The notes beneath the pieces were generated by a model. The model had not been told where the DNA came from, did not search any database, and saw nothing but the letters and a program-made list of their open reading frames with translations. 64,000 bases of DNA from Begonia masoniana (lineage: Eukaryota; Streptophyta; Magnoliopsida; Cucurbitales; Begoniaceae): contig CM039508.1 of NCBI GenBank assembly GCA_022432975.1, positions 32,258,433 to 32,322,432 on the forward strand, given 5' to 3'. The position numbers were made by a program, and so were the translations under genes. Below, in pieces: positions 22,669 to 34,400 of the stretch (positions are counted from its first letter, which is position 1; each line of letters opens with the position of its first letter).

Positions 22669-24189
22669 CTAATCATCCTTCATAGAGTTCCCTTCGGGGT
22701 GCTACTACCAGCACCGTATCCCGACAAGGCACACTAATCCAGATTGCGTTGCCATGTGGGTCCCCGTAGGGCGGTACACATGCTCACAGCTGCCACGTGG
22801 GTCCCCGTAGGGCGGTACACGTGCTCAATATCTTCCCTCTCTACTCACAATGCCAAACAATGCAACCACTCATCTCTAGCGTAGCGTACTATAACTCACG
22901 ATGCATGTTTCAACAAAAATATGCAATACAACACGAAACAAACCAACGAAACACGAAACAAAACAACGACACGCAACACGAAACGAAACAACCAAATAAG
23001 CAAACAAACAAAGAATTCCCTACCGTTCCATGGTGTAGGCCCAAAGGCAAAACAATTACAACCCACTACTTACCTGGCGTCCTAGCCCGCTGAGGATTCT
23101 CGGTTCCCTCTCCACCTACAACTCGACCTATGACAAATATTCAAACTTTATTAAAATCCAGGCTACACTCACCAATTGCTCTCGAACTACTATTTCTAGT
23201 CTAATCCAACTAAAATTTAACTAAACGGGCCACTAATTTGGGTTCGGTAAAAACCGACCCGAAACTTCAAACGCGCTTAACTTTTGTGTCAGATATCGGA
23301 ATCGAACGATTCCATCGGCCACGTACTCCTCTGATAACCTATTTTAACGTGCCAAAAGGAATTTTAAAACAAACGACCGTAGCTAGATCAAATTGGCAAA
23401 AATCCGAAATGCCCCTTTACCCAAAATTTTCCCTATTTTTGTTTTTCATCAATTATCACTCAAATGCTCACCAATCAACCATATTTAGCCTCAATTAACA
23501 TAATCTAACCAAAAACCCCGAGAATACACAGCCAAACCGAAATGCCCTAAATCGGGCTTCACTAATTTTCCCCCAAATTGGGCTCCTCACGGCCAGGCAA
23601 TTATTGCCAGCCCACTACCCAACAATCTCAGGCCAAAATCGCCCGAAAACAGCCGGTGATCGGAGCCAATTCCGGCTCATCACCTCCGGCCTTGAACAGA
23701 ACCGAAACAGGGGAGAAAACTGAACCTTACCATCGGTTCGTGCGCAGAGACAAGCCGAAACCTCTCGTCGCTGTCGTCTAGCCGGAGAACGCCAGAGTCG
23801 CCGGTGAACGGTCGTCGATCGTCGCTCGCGTCGCGCGTCTCCCTTCCCTCCCTTGCCTTCGCTGCTCGAACGAGGCGAACGACAGAATGGCTTCGGCCAT
23901 TCTGTCGTTTTAGTTTTATGTTTTTTTTTTTAATAATAATTATAATAAAACTATTTCTTATTAAAACCTTAATAAATGACATTTACCATTATGCCCTCTT
24001 GTATTTTCTACCATTTCGAATTTCGTTAAATCTCGTTATTAAATTAACCTAATCCCCGACTTAATTTCAATCAAATTTGATTCACTTTACATTTCACTTA
24101 ATTAAAACTCAATTACTTAAAACAACTTATTTTATTATTCTTTTAAATTTCCCTTCAATAAAAAAAAAAACAACATCTCGGGTGTTACA

Positions 24190-24934
24190 TCTTTTCTTTT
24201 TTTTTTTCCCATGAATAGCAGCAGACAATGCCACCTTATACACTTTCAAATAGCAACTCATGGTTATTTACCTAATAACCGTGTTTATCCTTTCCAAAAG
24301 ATAATTTGGCCCTTAACTCTTTCGTTCATTACCAATAAATCTTGGTTAATTAATCTTAATCCTATTTAATTTTAATCTAATCCAAATTAGATTAATTATA
24401 AACTAATTTATTTAATTAATCTAAAATCGTAATATTTTATGAGTGAATAGTGTCGATATTCAAAATAGTCAAATGTTATACTTTTGATGCACCTTTTTGT
24501 CCATATAACTTTTACAACTCAATTTTTACATATCATTCATAATGTACATCCAAAATTACATTTTATATCTAAAGTCTTAAAATTCCAAACCATTAGAGAT
24601 ATTGGAAGGCTTGAACAAATAAGTCATGACCCACGAAGAATCAATTGAAGTCCACATAGAGATCACATAAAAATAAGATAGTGGAAACTTAACAATCCAA
24701 TAGAGAACTGTGCAAGAAATAAAGAACCAAATACCTAATAATTTATACAGACCAAGGGAAAGAAATAATACAAGTAGAGAGTTCCTAACCAAGACAATTA
24801 ATAACACTTGAGAAAATAACAAGAGAGGAGACCAAAAAGGGGATCCACTCCTTAACGAGCATCAACAACTTCAGTCTCCACGATTTTAACTTGTAAATGG
24901 AGGGGGTATCGGGGTGAGCGACTAACTCAATAGG
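24190..24934. other. AT-rich flank, no gene recognised
   Basis: Short frames only. It lies between the 2.7-kb LTR and the left TSD of the Athila-type element (GAACC, 24935-24939). Confidence 0.45.
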
Positions 24935-24939
24935 GAACC

Positions 24940-25878
24940 TGATGAATGCATAAAAATGTAATTAATTTATGCTTAATTTTGTCTATTTATTAAAATTATT
25001 TAAATTCTAAATGAATATTTTCATAATTTTGATTCATTATTATTTGTAGTGGAAATAGTTTATTTTAGTTGATTTGATTTTAATAAAATATTATTTTTTT
25101 GTTTTCTTTCAAGGCTTTTGAAAAAGAATGAGGCTTGTATTTAATTGATTTTTTCTCTATGTCACACAGCTCACGACAATCATAACTCAAGAGGGAACCC
25201 AACCGCTTGCCACGTGTCGAAACCACCGTGTAAATAGAATTTCAAATTACAATGACACGTGTCAAAGTTTTCTTTCTTTGGGCGCAAATGATATGAAGCT
25301 ACGTGTCTCTTATGACTGAGTCTGAAGTGAATTGTTCTCCAAGCTTGCTCTGGATTCTATAGCAACTTTTATTCAAAAAATCTCTACAAATTAGGGCTCA
25401 AATCTCTAAAAATTAGCTCGAAAATCCAATTAAGAATATTTTCTTTCTTTATTTTGGGATATTTTATGCACTATAAATAGGGCCCAAAGAAGAATTAAAT
25501 TTCCTTAGTTTTTCGCTTATTATCATATTTTTTCTACAGAACTTGTGATGATAATGTGTGTTTTAAGCTAAAAACAATGGCGAGGTTAGAGATGAAATTA
25601 TTTGTTTAGCTATTCAATTAAGGTTTAGTTATTTTGTTCTTCAATATTTAAATATAAGAATGATTTTTATTATTTCATATTCATCTGTGTGTGTTAATTT
25701 TATATAATTTTAGTCATACTTTCTTTATGTAATTTTGCACACAAATCTATCATATTATTTTATTAGTAATCTTTTATTACATTATAAGCTCACGAGCATA
25801 GTGTCGATTTTGGATTTCTAGTAATAATAATCGCATTGTTCTTCAAGTTAAATTTAAATCACTCGAATATATATTTTA
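24940..25878 (+). repeat. 5' LTR of the Athila-type element, first part
   Basis: It aligns with 47788-48641 and beyond in the 3' LTR. It contains a TATA-like GCACTATAAATAGGG near 25470, a plausible promoter shared with the 3' copy near 48320. It is cut at 25878 by insertion of E2 and resumes at 37163. Confidence 0.9.
25465..25485 (+). promoter_or_regulatory. Putative TATA box of the Athila-type LTR
   Basis: CACTATAAATAGGGCC lies in a conserved position in both LTRs (the copy near 48317-48340 has a small local duplication). A TATA box is expected in this part of an active LTR. No transcript evidence is available here. Confidence 0.55.
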
Positions 25879-27288
25879 TGTAACACCCGGCATTTTTCCA
25901 TGTAATAGTTTTCCCGGATCATTTAATCGGAATTAATATTATATTAATACAAAGGAGTGTTTTGGTGGAACTGTTGGAATAATTGTGGAGAACTAAACTA
26001 ATGTGTAACTAAACAAAACATTAAGTTTAAAATGCATGGAAGGGCAATTTGGAGAGAAATTAAGGTTGGTGGGAGTGAGCCAATGGTTGAATGACATCTG
26101 GCGACTTGATGAAGAAGCTAAGTCTTCCTCCTACGTGAAACCCTCACTTCTCATCTGTTTCTTCCCACTGCTCTTTGTTTTCTCTTCCTGGCGATTTTTG
26201 ACAAAGCACCAACACTTTGTTTCCTCGTTTTTCTTCTGTTTCCTTCAACCAAGGTAATCCTCTACGAAAGTTATTGATTTTGGACAAGTGTAATGCGAGT
26301 TTTCACTGGGTTTTAGGGTTATTAATTCCGTGAAAACTCACTGTTTTGGATGAAAATACGTTAGTGTGTTTTCCTAAAGAGTTGAAATGAGCTTGCTGCA
26401 TATTCTACAGGTATTTGTTAGCATTTGCAGCTTGTTTAATTTCTCTACATTTCAGCAACAGATCCGAGCGTTCCAGGGACATTCGAGCATTCTACACTGC
26501 AGCAAACAGGTAAGTTCATAACCGTAGGTTGGCCCCTTACATCACGGAGGTACTAGGTTTCCTGTTATGTCGGGTTGTTTTGGGTAGAAAGGTTATAGTC
26601 TATGTTCTGAAATGTCTGGCTTCGATTTACTTTCTGTTGTCTTATCTCTGCTGTCTACCTGTTTAAGTTCAAGCACCGTTCATGCATACACGTTTTCTCT
26701 GAAAGACATGCAAATGTTTTCTGTACACTGTTTGAAACTAAACAAGATAAAATCCGACTGAAATGTACCAGGTTAAGTGCGAGACGGGGACTGGCCCCAA
26801 AACTGTTTACTGTTTACCGTTTACTGTACTGTATCCCTGAATGTGCCTGATAGTGCACCCTCCCCCTCCCCCACTGTTTGCCAGTTCCCCTATAAGCTCC
26901 ACTTAATTCTACTGCCACTGTAACTTAATGCTCTGTACTGTCACCGTATTTCTGAAAAAACTGCATGCATAGCATTTTGCATCACTGCATTCTGATTATG
27001 TCCTTACTGAGTTTTAGACTCATAGGTAAACTCTCTGATGTAGGTACTGAACCCGAAAATGAGGACTTTGTGCCTCAGTCTGATGATTAGTTGCTGGTGG
27101 ATCGAGCTTATGGGGGTTTAGTTGCTGCAGCCAGACATGAATTCGGTTCAGAGGTTTCTGTAAAGTTTTTTCTGAAATCCCGGATTTGGGGTTAAAAACT
27201 CTGTAGAAAACTCATCTTTTGGTAAATTCTGTAATTATATGTTAAGTCCTGTACTGTCCCTCAGATTTTGAAACAATGTACAAGTTCT

Positions 27289-29245
27289 GATGTTTCAGTT
27301 TTAGAAACCACTGTATTTGACAGTTAAGTTTATATTCTAAAATATTCTGAAATTTGTTTGGAATGTTTCTACTAATTCATGCATGGATGAATTCTGGTTT
27401 TGGAACTATCCATGTAATTTATCTCCTTGAATCTGTCGATTTTAAAGTATGTCTTATCGATCCTCAGATTTTGAAATATTGTATAGTTTCTGAGTCAAAG
27501 CTTTAAAACTGCTGTATTTGACAGTTGAACTCATGCTCTGAATGTTCTGAAATGTTTTAGAATACTCTTCTGTTTTAAGAATTGCATGGATGATCTCGAA
27601 TTTTAGAGTTATCCATGTAGTCTGATTTTCCTAAATCTGTCAGTTGAAATCTGTCATCTGCAAAGAGTGTTTCGAAAACTTTGTTTTTGAATCGGGATTT
27701 GAAGGTTTGCCCTCTTTTGTGAGATTTTCTGTTGGTATGTCTTCCTGTCAAAAGTTGCTAAACTCCTGCCCCTTTTAAACTGTATCTTCCGGTCATGTTC
27801 ACTGCTGTTTTAAAACTATATCCACCGGTGATCACTGTGCATCTTTTGTCGTATCTGAGTCCACCGCCAGCTTAAGTCTTTCGCCCAGTTCTGTCTGTAT
27901 CTTCCGGTTGACGTCACCCATCCTCTGGCTGACGTCATCTATTTTGTGTCTTATTCGACATCTTCCGCCCAGTCTATTTCAGTTTTTGCCTACATCCCCG
28001 GTGATGTCATCCATCGTCCGACTGACGTCATCATCTCACCTGGCTTCGTCTGTTGCCATACCTCTTACGATGACGTCATTACCTCTTCCGATGACGTCAT
28101 TACCTCTTCCGATGACGTCATTACCTCTTCCGATGACGTCATTACCTCTTCCGATGACGTCATTACCTCTTCCGATGACGTCATTACCTCTTCCGATGAC
28201 GTCATTACCTCTTCCGATGACGTCATTACCTCTTCCGATGACGTCATTACCTCTTCCGATGACGTCATTACCTCTTCCGATGACGTCATTACCTCTTCCG
28301 ATGACGTCATTACCTCTTCCGATGACGTCATTACCTCTTCCGATGACGTCATTACCTCTTCCGATGACGTCATTACCTCTTCCGATGACGTCATTACCTC
28401 TTCCGATGACGTCATTACCTCTTCCGATGACGTCATTACCTCTTCCGATGACGTCATTACCTCTTCCGATGACGTCATTACCTCTTCCGATGACGTCATT
28501 ACCTCTTCCGATGACGTCATTACCTCTTCCGATGACGTCATTACCTCTTCCGATGACGTCATTACCTCGATGTTTCAGTTTAGAAAACCACTGTATTGAC
28601 AGTTAAGTTTATATTCTAAAATATTCTGAAATTTGTTTGGAATGTTTCTACTAATTCATGCATGGATGAATTCTGGTTTTGGAACTATCCATGTAATTTA
28701 TCTCCTTGAATCTGTCGATTTTAAAGTATGTCTTATCGATCTCAGATTTTGAACTATTGTATAGTTTCTGAGTCAAGCTTTAAAATGCTGTATTTGACAG
28801 TTTGAACTCATGCTCTGAATGTTCTGAAATGTTTTAGAATTACTATTTTTAAGAATGCATGGATGATCTCGAATTTTAGAGTTATCCATGTAGTCTGATT
28901 TTCCTAAATCTGTCAGTTGAAATCTGTCATCTGCAAAGAGTGTTTCGAAAACTTTGTTTTTGAATCGGGATTTGAAGGTTTGCCCTCTTTTGTGAGATTT
29001 TCTGTTGGTATGTCTTCCTGTCAAAAGTTGCTAAACTCCTGCCCCTTTTAAACTGTATCTTCCGGTCATGTTCACTGCTGTTTTAAAACTATATCCACCG
29101 GTGATCACTGTGCATCTTTTGTCGTATCTGAGTCCACCGCCAGCTTAAGTCTTTCGCCCAGTTCTGTCTGTATCTTCCGGTTGACGTCACCCATCCTCTG
29201 GCTGACGTCATCTATTTTGTCTTATTCGACATCTTCCGCCCAGTC
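27289..29245 (+). repeat. Segmental duplication flanking the E2 array
   Basis: Sequence from GATGTTTCAGTTT at 27289 recurs from 28569, directly after the array. The second copy lacks about 90 bp before the small terminal TGACGTCA pair. It also carries many single-base losses that neither the first copy nor the 3' LTR has (for example near 28580, 28750 and 28840). Confidence 0.88.
28071..28570. repeat. 24-unit, 21-bp array carrying TGACGTCA (E2)
   Basis: Twenty-four copies of TGACGTCA at exact 21-bp spacing, first at 28071 and last at 28554, separated by TTACCTCTTCCGA. The units are essentially identical. The 3' LTR has only two such units (36596-36630). The unit is homologous to the E1 unit read on the opposite strand (shared CTTCCGATGACGTCAT), but the linkers differ, so the two expansions look independent. 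Confidence 0.95.
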
Positions 29246-29815
29246 TCTTCCGATGACGTCATTACCTCTTCCGATGACGTCATCCACTGATTACTCCTCT
29301 GATTTAGTTTAAATCTTCCGGCTGACGTCACCACCTCTTCCGAGCAGTTTTACTCAGCCTCTTCCGCTGAACCCTGTTCATTTTGTCGTATCTGGATTCA
29401 CCGTTGCTCCTTTAAACTAAGTCTTCCGTCAGTTATTCGCCCCAGCTCTTCCGCCCATTTTCTTGTTTTATTCTGCTGACTTATTGTCATCGTCTGTCTC
29501 TGTTTTCTATTCTTCCCAGCCCTTCTGTTATTTACTTATGAAACCTCACCTCTGAATTTGTTTCTGCTTCTCTTTCTCTAAGATTCTGTATTCTGAATTC
29601 TTTCTGCCATGCATCCTGCAATCTGATTTCAATAGGTTTCTGCCTTCTGTTCCTGTTTTTATGTTTTCCAACCTTCAGTTCCCGTAAGGGTTTTCTTCCT
29701 GTGTGTGATGTTTTAAATGTCAAAAAAAATAGTCACCGTTTTCCGTCCACTGTCCCGGAGTGATGGCTCTGATCTCGGACCCCGATCGGGTTCCGGTCTG
29801 GGGCTGTCACAGTTG

Positions 29816-29827
29816 TGGTATCAGAGC
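29816..29827 (+). promoter_or_regulatory. Primer-binding site of E2, initiator-Met tRNA type
   Basis: TGGTATCAGAGC starts four bases after the 5' LTR. This is the standard plant LTR-element PBS complementary to the 3' end of initiator tRNA-Met. Confidence 0.92.
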
Positions 29828-29975
29828 GACAAGGTTTTAAAACCGATTCTGTGAAATGTCTGACTGCGCAACCCGCCACGTGAGATCGCTCCACCAACTG
29901 TAAGTGTTTAAAAAAAATTCCTGTAAAAGTTCTGTTTATTAAGTTAGGTTATTCTGTTTATAGGGTTTATTAGAA

Positions 29976-30960
29976 ATGGTGAGAGGACATCAAGAAGAGT
30001 CAAGCGAAAGCTCTCGAGCCATTGATCGACTAACAGAACTGGTGGGTGCACAGTCACGCATGGTTGAACGCATGATGGCCAGAGAAGACGATAGAAACAA
30101 TAATCATGGGAATAACAATCGTGATAATGCGCCGCGAGACAACAGTGGAGACAGATTCCGGCGACTCCAGCCGCCTTCATTTGATGGACTGTCTACAGAC
30201 CCGACCCGTGCTGAAACCTGGATTCGAACAATGGAGAAAATGTTTGGATATGCAGAAGTAGAAGACAACAAGAAAGTTATTTGCGCCACGTTCTATCTCA
30301 TCAAAAGTGCGGGATTTTGGTGGGACACAGTGCAGTCAACTACAGTGGCATTAAGCTGGGAAGGATTCACGAAGATTTTCTACGAGAAGTACTTTGACCG
30401 GGGAGTGAGGAAGGAGAAGTTGCTTGAATTCTCTCGGCTGCGGCAATATGGGTCAGTGGCTGAATATGTTCAGAAATTCGAGTCACTGTCCCGATATGCA
30501 ACACATATGGTGGCCACCGATGAGAACAAGGTGCACCAATTCATTCAAGGGTTAAAGATGGACCTTCTACGAGGGATCACAACCGGAGGATTCGATGAGG
30601 CACCGTATGTGAAGGTGGTGGCCAAGGCTTATCAGTTGGAGGCATTAGAGATAAAGTTCCAAAGACAAAGAGATTCACCAAGAGGGATTATTCGAAATGT
30701 TCCTCAGCAGCAGCAGCAACAACCAAGGGTCAAAACCTGCAACCTCAACAGCAACAAAACAGGGGCATTAAGAGGCCCAATGAGACCATCACTTACCTAG
30801 ACAAAGGAAAGAGACCGATGGGAGCTCCTCAGCCCACTATATGTCCACGGTGCCAGAGAAGCCACCAGGGCGAATGCAGACTTATTACTGGCACTTGTTT
30901 CCGATGTGGCAAAGGAGGCCATAATGTCTGTGATTGCTCGATACCCGACACGAGACAAAA
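29976..30960 (+). pseudogene. gag of E2, one frameshift
   Basis: ATG at 29976 (MVRGHQEESSES). The capsid core is complete to the glutamine-rich linker, with FWWDTVQSTT, KYFDRGVRKEK and QFIQGLKMD. A one-base-type shift near 30725 sends the frame into a stop at 30798-30800. The nucleocapsid resumes in another frame at about 30818 with the CCHC knuckle [14 protein letters not shown]. This gag is much better preserved than that of E1, which has stops from its first codons. Gag assembles the particle in the cytoplasm. Confidence 0.9.
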
Positions 30961-33900
30961 TCAGGCCGTGCCAAGAGTCTTTGCAATAATGGAGGACGTT
31001 GATGATGCTGATCTGGACACAGCAATTACAGGTACAATTTTGGTGTGTAACGTACCTGCATATACTTTGTTAGACACGGGGGCCACTCATTCATTTGTGG
31101 CCATGGACTTTGCGGGTAGAGAGAACTTGTGCCTTGCACCGTCCGATCAGCCCTACAGTGTCATGCTATCGTCCGGAGAGTTTATGCACTACGAGCAGGC
31201 AGTGCAGGGTGATATAGGGTCAGTTGGAGACTAGAAATTGTATGCCAATCTTATCGTCATCGGTATGAAAAGATACGAAGTGATTCTGGGGATGGATTGG
31301 CTATTTAGACATCATGCCACCATCGACTGTAGGTCCGGGCTCGTGACTTTTAAGCGCCCGAACGAAGTAGAGTTCTCCTATCAGGCAGTACTGAAGAAAC
31401 ATAGTATACTTGTTATATCCTCCTTGAAAGCTCAACAGCTGATGAGGTCAGGATGTGTCGGATTTCTTCCCCACGTAGTAGATGCTCAGGGGCAAGGTGT
31501 GGTCGAACTTCAAAATATTCCGGTGGTTCGAGACTTCCTTGAGATTTTCTTAGATGACCTACCGGGATTGCCACCGGATCGTGAGATAGAGTTTGAGATC
31601 GATGTGTATCCTGGTGTCGAAGAATCCTTACCGTATGGCGCCGATTGAGCTGAGGGAGTTGAAGGCTCAGCTAAAGGAATTGGTGGATAAGGGCATTGTG
31701 CGCCCTAGTTTCTCTCCGTGGGGTGCTCTCGTCTTGTTTGTTAAGAAGAAGGATGGGTCCCTACGGATGTGTATTGACTACCGTGAGCTGAACAAGTTAA
31801 CGATCAACAATAAGTACCCGTTGCCGAGAATCGAAGATTTATTTGACCAACTACAAGGGGCTCGGGTATTTTCTAAGATTGACTTGCACTCCGGTTATTA
31901 CCAGTTGAAGGTCAGAGCTGATGATATTCCAAAGACCGCATTCAGGACTCGATACGGGCATTACGAGTTCTTGGTGATGTCGTTCGGGTTATCTAATGCC
32001 CCGGCAGCATTTATGGACTTGATGAACAGGATATTCTAGGACTATCTGGATAAATTTGTGATCGTATTTATCGACGACATCCTAGTGTATTCTAGAAGTG
32101 AAGCCGAACATGAGGGTCACTTGGCTATTGTACTGTCAATCCTAAAACAGCATCAATTGTATGCCAAGCTATCAAAGTGTGAATTCTGGTTGAATAGGAT
32201 TAATTTTCTAGGCCACGTGGTGTCGGCAGAAGGAGTGTCTGTGGATCCAGCCAAGATTCCGGTAGTGAAAGAATGGCCAAGGCCGAGGAATGCCAGTGAG
32301 GTACGGAGCTTTATCGGGTTAGCTGGTTATTACAGAAAGTTTATCAAAGGATTTTCGGTGATAGCGAAACCTATGACCAGCTTAACGAGGAAGGAAATCA
32401 AGTTCAAGTGGTCTGAAGCATGTGAGGTGAGCTTTCAGACACTTAAGCAGAAATTAACCACTGCTCCTCTGTTAGTATTGCCAGTTGAAGACGGTAAGTT
32501 CAGCGTATACTGTGATGCGTCAAAGATCGGCTTGGGATGTGTACTAATGCAAGAGGGGAAAGTGGTGGCACTACTCACGACCTTGAGTTAGCGGCGTTGT
32601 ATTTGCGCTGAAAGTATGGAGACACCATTTGTACGGACAATCCTGTGAGGTGTTTTCTGATCACAAGAGCCTGAAGTACATCTTTACCGAGAAAGAGCTA
32701 AACATGAGACAAAGACAGTGGTTAGAATTTGTGAAAGACTACGACGTTGAGATTAAATACCACCCGGGTAAAGCTAATGTGGTGGCCGATGCGCTAAGCA
32801 GGATGCCGGCTACTATGCAACCAGTAATGTCGGCCGTATCAATGCCTTTGAGGACAGAGATACAGAGGTTCGATATGGAGATAGTATCTGGGCTATCGGC
32901 CATATTAGCAGACTTGACACTACGGCCCGCTGTCCTGGACCGAATTAAGGAAGCCCAGAAGACCAATACAAAGGAGATGGCTGATATGGTGAGCAAAGTA
33001 CCAATGGCTTCTTCCGATTTAAGTTATTCGGGAGATGGAGTTCTGAAGTTCAAAAACAGATGGTATGTTCCGAAAGACGAAGAGCTACGAAAGCACATCT
33101 TGTCAGAAGCCCACTCATCTTCTTTCTCTGTGCATCCCGGAAGCACAAAGATGTATCAGGACTTGAAACTTCACTTCTGGCGGCCGAATATGAAGAATGA
33201 AGTGGCCAAGTATGTGGAGTCTTGTATGATATGTCAACAGGTCAAAGTTGAACATCAACGACCGAGTGGAACGCTTCAGCCTCTTCCGATTCCCGAATGG
33301 AAGTGGGAGAATATCACAATGGACTTTGTTGTTGGCCTACCAAGAACAGCTAAGGGCCATAATAGCATTTGGGTCATAGTGGACAGATTGACGAAGTCGG
33401 CCCACTTTTTACCTGTGAAAACGACGTACTCCATGGATCAGTATGCTGAGCTGTATATTAGTGAGATTGTCAAGCTGCATGGTATTCCGGTGTCAATTGT
33501 TTCGGACCGGGATCCTAGATTCATTTCCAGGTTTTGGAAAAGTTTGCAGAACTCTTTGGGCACCAAGTTGGATTTTAGCACGGCGTTTCATCCACAGACG
33601 GACGGGCAGTCTGAAAGAACAATTCAAATATTAGAGGATATGTTAAGGTCGTGCGTGCTGGAATTTCATGCTCCTTAGAGTAGATACCTACCGCTTGTGG
33701 AGTTCGCTTACAATAATAGCTATCAGGCTACAATCGGTATGGCTCCGTATGAAGCTCTCTACGGCAGAAAGTGTAGATCCCCATTGTGTTGGGATGAGGT
33801 CGGAGAAACCAAGCTTATCGGCCCTGAGATATTACAGCAGATGTCCGAGGTGATAGCTGCTATCAAACAACGAATAAAAATTGCTCAGAGTCGACAGAAG

Positions 33901-34389
33901 AGTTATGCGGACAATAGAAGAAGAGACTTAGAGTTCGCTGTGGGCGATGAGGTATTCCTGAAGGTGTCACCTTTCAAAGGCGTAATGAGATTCGGTAAGA
34001 AAGGAAAGCTCAGCCCACGGTTCATTGGCCCTTTTCCCATCCTGAAGCGTGTGGGAAACATGGCTTACAGACTACAGTTGCCAGCATCGATGGATGGGGT
34101 CCACAATGTCTTCCATGTTTCGATGCTGAGAAAATGTGTACAAGATCCAACTCAGATCGTGAAACAGGTGGACTTTGATATCATGCCGACACTGACGTAT
34201 GAAGAAAGGCCCATACAGATATTGGATATGTCAGCTCAAAGTATTGCGAAACAAGGTGGTTCCACTGGTAAAAGTGTTATGGCGCAACCACAATGTGGAG
34301 GAAGCAACATGGGAAAGACAAGCGGATGTCAGGGCCCAGTATCCGGAGCTATTCGCTTAGGCAAATTTTGGGGACAAAATTTCTGTTAA
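30961..34389 (+). pseudogene. pol polyprotein of E2, stops and frameshifts
   Basis: Domains in order: protease (LLDTGATHSF), RT (FIDDILVYS near 32070), RNase H (DASK, ADALSR), integrase (HHCC finger, [19 protein letters not shown]) and a chromodomain remnant at the end. In-frame TAG codons lie at 31232-31234, 32037-32039 and 33676-33678. Two small deletions shift the frame, near 31616 (protease-RT linker) and near 32577 (inside RNase H, about 50 bp missing relative to E1). A further shift near 34230 scrambles the chromodomain. All would block a working polyprotein. Confidence 0.92.
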
Positions 34390-34400
34390 GGTGGGTGGAA
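34386..34400 (+). promoter_or_regulatory. Polypurine tract of E2
   Basis: TTAAGGTGGGTGGAA immediately precedes the 3' LTR start TGTAACACCC. Confidence 0.85.

Larger units (their letters stand above)
21445..24189 (-). repeat. 2.7-kb LTR, minus strand, probably solo
   Basis: On the plus strand it runs TGTAACGCCCCCGAACCC to CTCGGGTGTTACA. In element sense these ends match the 520-bp LTR at 48642-49161 (TGTAACACCCG start, GGTTCGGGGGCGTTACA end). I see no gag or pol nearby, so it is likely a solo LTR. The flanks (TATCT and TCTTT) do not form a clean 5-bp TSD. It contains an AC microsatellite and a 223-bp internal duplication. Confidence 0.65.
25879..29811 (+). repeat. 5' LTR of E2, enlarged by an array and a duplication
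   Basis: At 3933 bp it is 1171 bp longer than the 3' LTR (2762 bp). The excess is the 24-unit array at 28071-28570 plus a second copy of the preceding 0.7 kb (27289-28064 repeated at 28569-29245). Otherwise it matches the 3' LTR from TGTAACACCCGG to GGGGCTGTCACA. Confidence 0.93.

Noticed and set aside
26036..26257. 73-residue frame present in both E2 LTRs (also 34558-34779)
   Set aside because: Identity between the copies reflects recent LTR duplication. It lies in a leader-like CT-rich strip and is not kept in E1 or E3.
27908..28606. Long frames over the E2 array on both strands
   Set aside because: The same artefact of a 21-bp period; the frames exist only in the expanded LTR.
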